NCBI GenBank assembly: GCA_034429195.1
Contig: DAOUGQ010000016.1
Span: 1 to 64,000 of the forward strand
Length of the DNA: 64,000 bases
Direction: 5' to 3'
DNA from: UBA4782 sp034429195
Lineage (GTDB): Bacteria; Chloroflexota; Anaerolineae; Anaerolineales; Anaerolineaceae
Numbering within the stretch: position 1 is the first letter of the stretch; the number at the start of each line of letters is the position of its first letter. Both the position numbers and the translations under genes were made by a program. Of this stretch, positions 30,001-33,000 are shown in pieces. Under the pieces are notes generated by a model. It worked only from the letters and a program-made list of their open reading frames with translations, was not told where the DNA came from and made no database searches.

Positions 30001-33000
30001 TCTCGAATGGAACTGCCACAAGTACCGATAGCGGAAATGACACACTGGTATCCATCGAAAATGTCATCGGCAGTTCCTTCGAAGATACGATCACAGGCGA
30101 TGCCAATGCCAACAAGATCACTGGTGGTGCGGGTAACGATACACTCATTGGCGGCGCAGGGAATGACACTTATCTCTTTGGTGATAACAATGGCATTGAT
30201 ACAATCGTCGAGCTGGTAGATGGCGGATTGGATACCTACGACTTCTCTGCAAATACTCTTGGCATTACTCTTAACATTGATCTTTCTCTTGTAAATGTCA
30301 TTGAGAACTTCCTTGGTGGATCAGGAAACGATACCTTCGTTTTGGAAAATGGTGTTTCCATCTATGGTAAGCTGGATGGTCAGGGTGGTTACAATACAAT
30401 TGATAATTCTGCCAATACGACACCCCGGAATTCCGTCATCACTGGATTGGGCAGCCAGAGCGGTTTCAATGGTACTGCTTCTTGGATCAGCAGTGGCTTC
30501 TTCAATATCAGCAAGCTCATTGGCAGCAGTGCAACTGGCGATACCCTGACCGGCATGAACAGCAATACCACCTGGAACCTGAATGGGTTGAACAACCAGA
30601 TGACTGTCTCTGCCCGAAGCCTGGAATTTACCGGATTTGAGAACCTGGTGGGTGGTTCAGCTAATGACACCTTCGAATTTGCAGAGGGCGTCACATTTAA
30701 TGGCTCGATCGATGGCGGCATGGGTATAAATACCCTGGATTATAGCCATGTTACCAGTCCTGTATGGGTGAACCTGCAGTCTACAACCACTTCTGGTTTG
30801 ATTGGCACATTCTCCAATATCAATGCCGTGATTGGTGGTTTCTCTACGACCGATACGATCATTGGTTTGAATTCCGGGAATAATTTCAACATCATCAGTT
30901 CCAGTGCTGGAAATGTGAGCGGTAATTTCGGCTTCACTGGAATGGAAGTGTTGCTGGGTGGATCGGGTAATGACAACTACATCTTTAGTGATGGAGCTTC
31001 TCTGACCAATGGAGTTCTGAACGGTCTGGGTGGAACCAATACACTTGATTACAGTGCTTACACCACTCCGATTACCGTCGATCTTGCATTGGGCCTGGCT
31101 ACTGGAACATTTAGCATCAGCAATATTCAAAATGTAATTGGTAGTGCAGGAAATGATAGCATCACAGGTGACGCTGCCAATAACGTTCTCAATGGCGCTG
31201 GTGGCGATGATGTTTTGGTTGGCAACGACGGAAATGATACTCTCATCGGTGAAACAGGAAATGATAGCCTGATTGGCGGCACTGGATTTGATACGTACAC
31301 ATTTGGCAATGCATCTGGAATGGATAACGTCATCGAGAACTCTGGTGAAGGCACAGATACATTTGACTTCTCTTCAGTGACCAGTGCCTTACTCTTTACG
31401 ATCAACAACTCTGGCATTGTTATCACTGGCACAGGTATCTATGTCACATGTAATGGTTTATCTATCGAGAACCTGATTGGCGGTATCGGAAATGACACCT
31501 TCAAATTCACGGGTACCAGCGTACTGTCAGGTGATATTAATGGTAATGGCGGGTTGAATACCCTGGATTACACGGATTATGGTTCTGCAGTAACTGTGAA
31601 TTTGCAGAATGCAACTACCACAGGAATAACTGGTGTATTTGCGGGAATTACGAACATTGCAGGATCAACATTTGCCGATTCGCTATTCGGATGGGATAGT
31701 GGAAGCACATTCAATGTCACAGGTACGAATACGGGCGATGTCAATGGCAGCATCCAATTCTCTGGTATTGAAAATCTGACAGGTGGAACTGGTGATGATA
31801 CCTTTACATTCTCAAACACAGGTACGGTCAGTGGTTTCATTGATGGCCAGGCTGGAACCGATACCCTGACATTTGCAGGCAATACTATAACCCGCCAGAT
31901 CGTCCTTACTGCCATAGGCAGCGTGGATGGCTGTAGTGGTCTTGCAGCAGGAAATGTATTTACGAATATCAACACAATCATAGGCGGTTCCAGCGCTGAT
32001 AGTCTGACTGCGATTAATACAACCAATATCTGGAAAATCAATGGTAATGACAACAATACAATCACAGCCAGTGGCCGCACATTGACCTTCTCGAAGATCG
32101 AAAACCTGATTGGCGGTACTGACTCTGATCTGTTCGAATTGGCGAATGGAGCTACCTTCACCGGAAACCTGGATGGTCAGGCTGGAAATGATGCCCTTTC
32201 ATTTGCAGCATATACAAGTGCTGTTCAAATCACATTTACCACAATTGGATTGATCGATGGCTTCAATGGAGCAACCTCGATCTTGAGTGGTGGATTTGCT
32301 AACATCAATACTCTGGTAGGTGGTTCATCGATAGTCGACCAATTGACCGGTATCAATCAGCCTGCTGTTTGGGAGATCGATGGTACCAACCGTTACCAGG
32401 CAAATGCCACATGGCTCGAATTCAGCAACTTTGAGAACCTGATGGGTGGTACTTCAACAGACGAATTCTACCTGTCAGGTACGCAGGCGATTAATCTCAA
32501 GGGTGGAGCTGGTGAAGACCGGTTCGTGTTCGCTGATGCCGCTGTTCTTGCAGGTACGATTGATGGCGGAACTGGAAAAGATACCCTCGATTACAGCGCT
32601 TACACCACTGCTGTAACAGTCAATCTAGCTGCCAAGACTGCCACAGGCACAAATGGCATCAGCAATATTGAGAATATTACCGGTGGTCAGAGCATGAATA
32701 CCATCACCGGTGATGCGGGTGATAATATCCTGTTCGCTGGAACTTCAGATGATATCCTCATCGGTGGCGGCGGTAATGATACCTATATTATCGGTGAAGG
32801 CTGGGGTCACGATATCATTATTGAAAATCCTGGCGAAGGAAATGATACGGTAGACTTTACGGGTGTGATCTCTGGAATGATTACATTCACCTTCGGCTTA
32901 ACGAATACCACAGCAACAGACGGAACCAACACACTGACCATGACGGGTGTGGAAAACGTATTGGGTGGAAATGGTGGTAATGCCTTCATTATCAAGAATG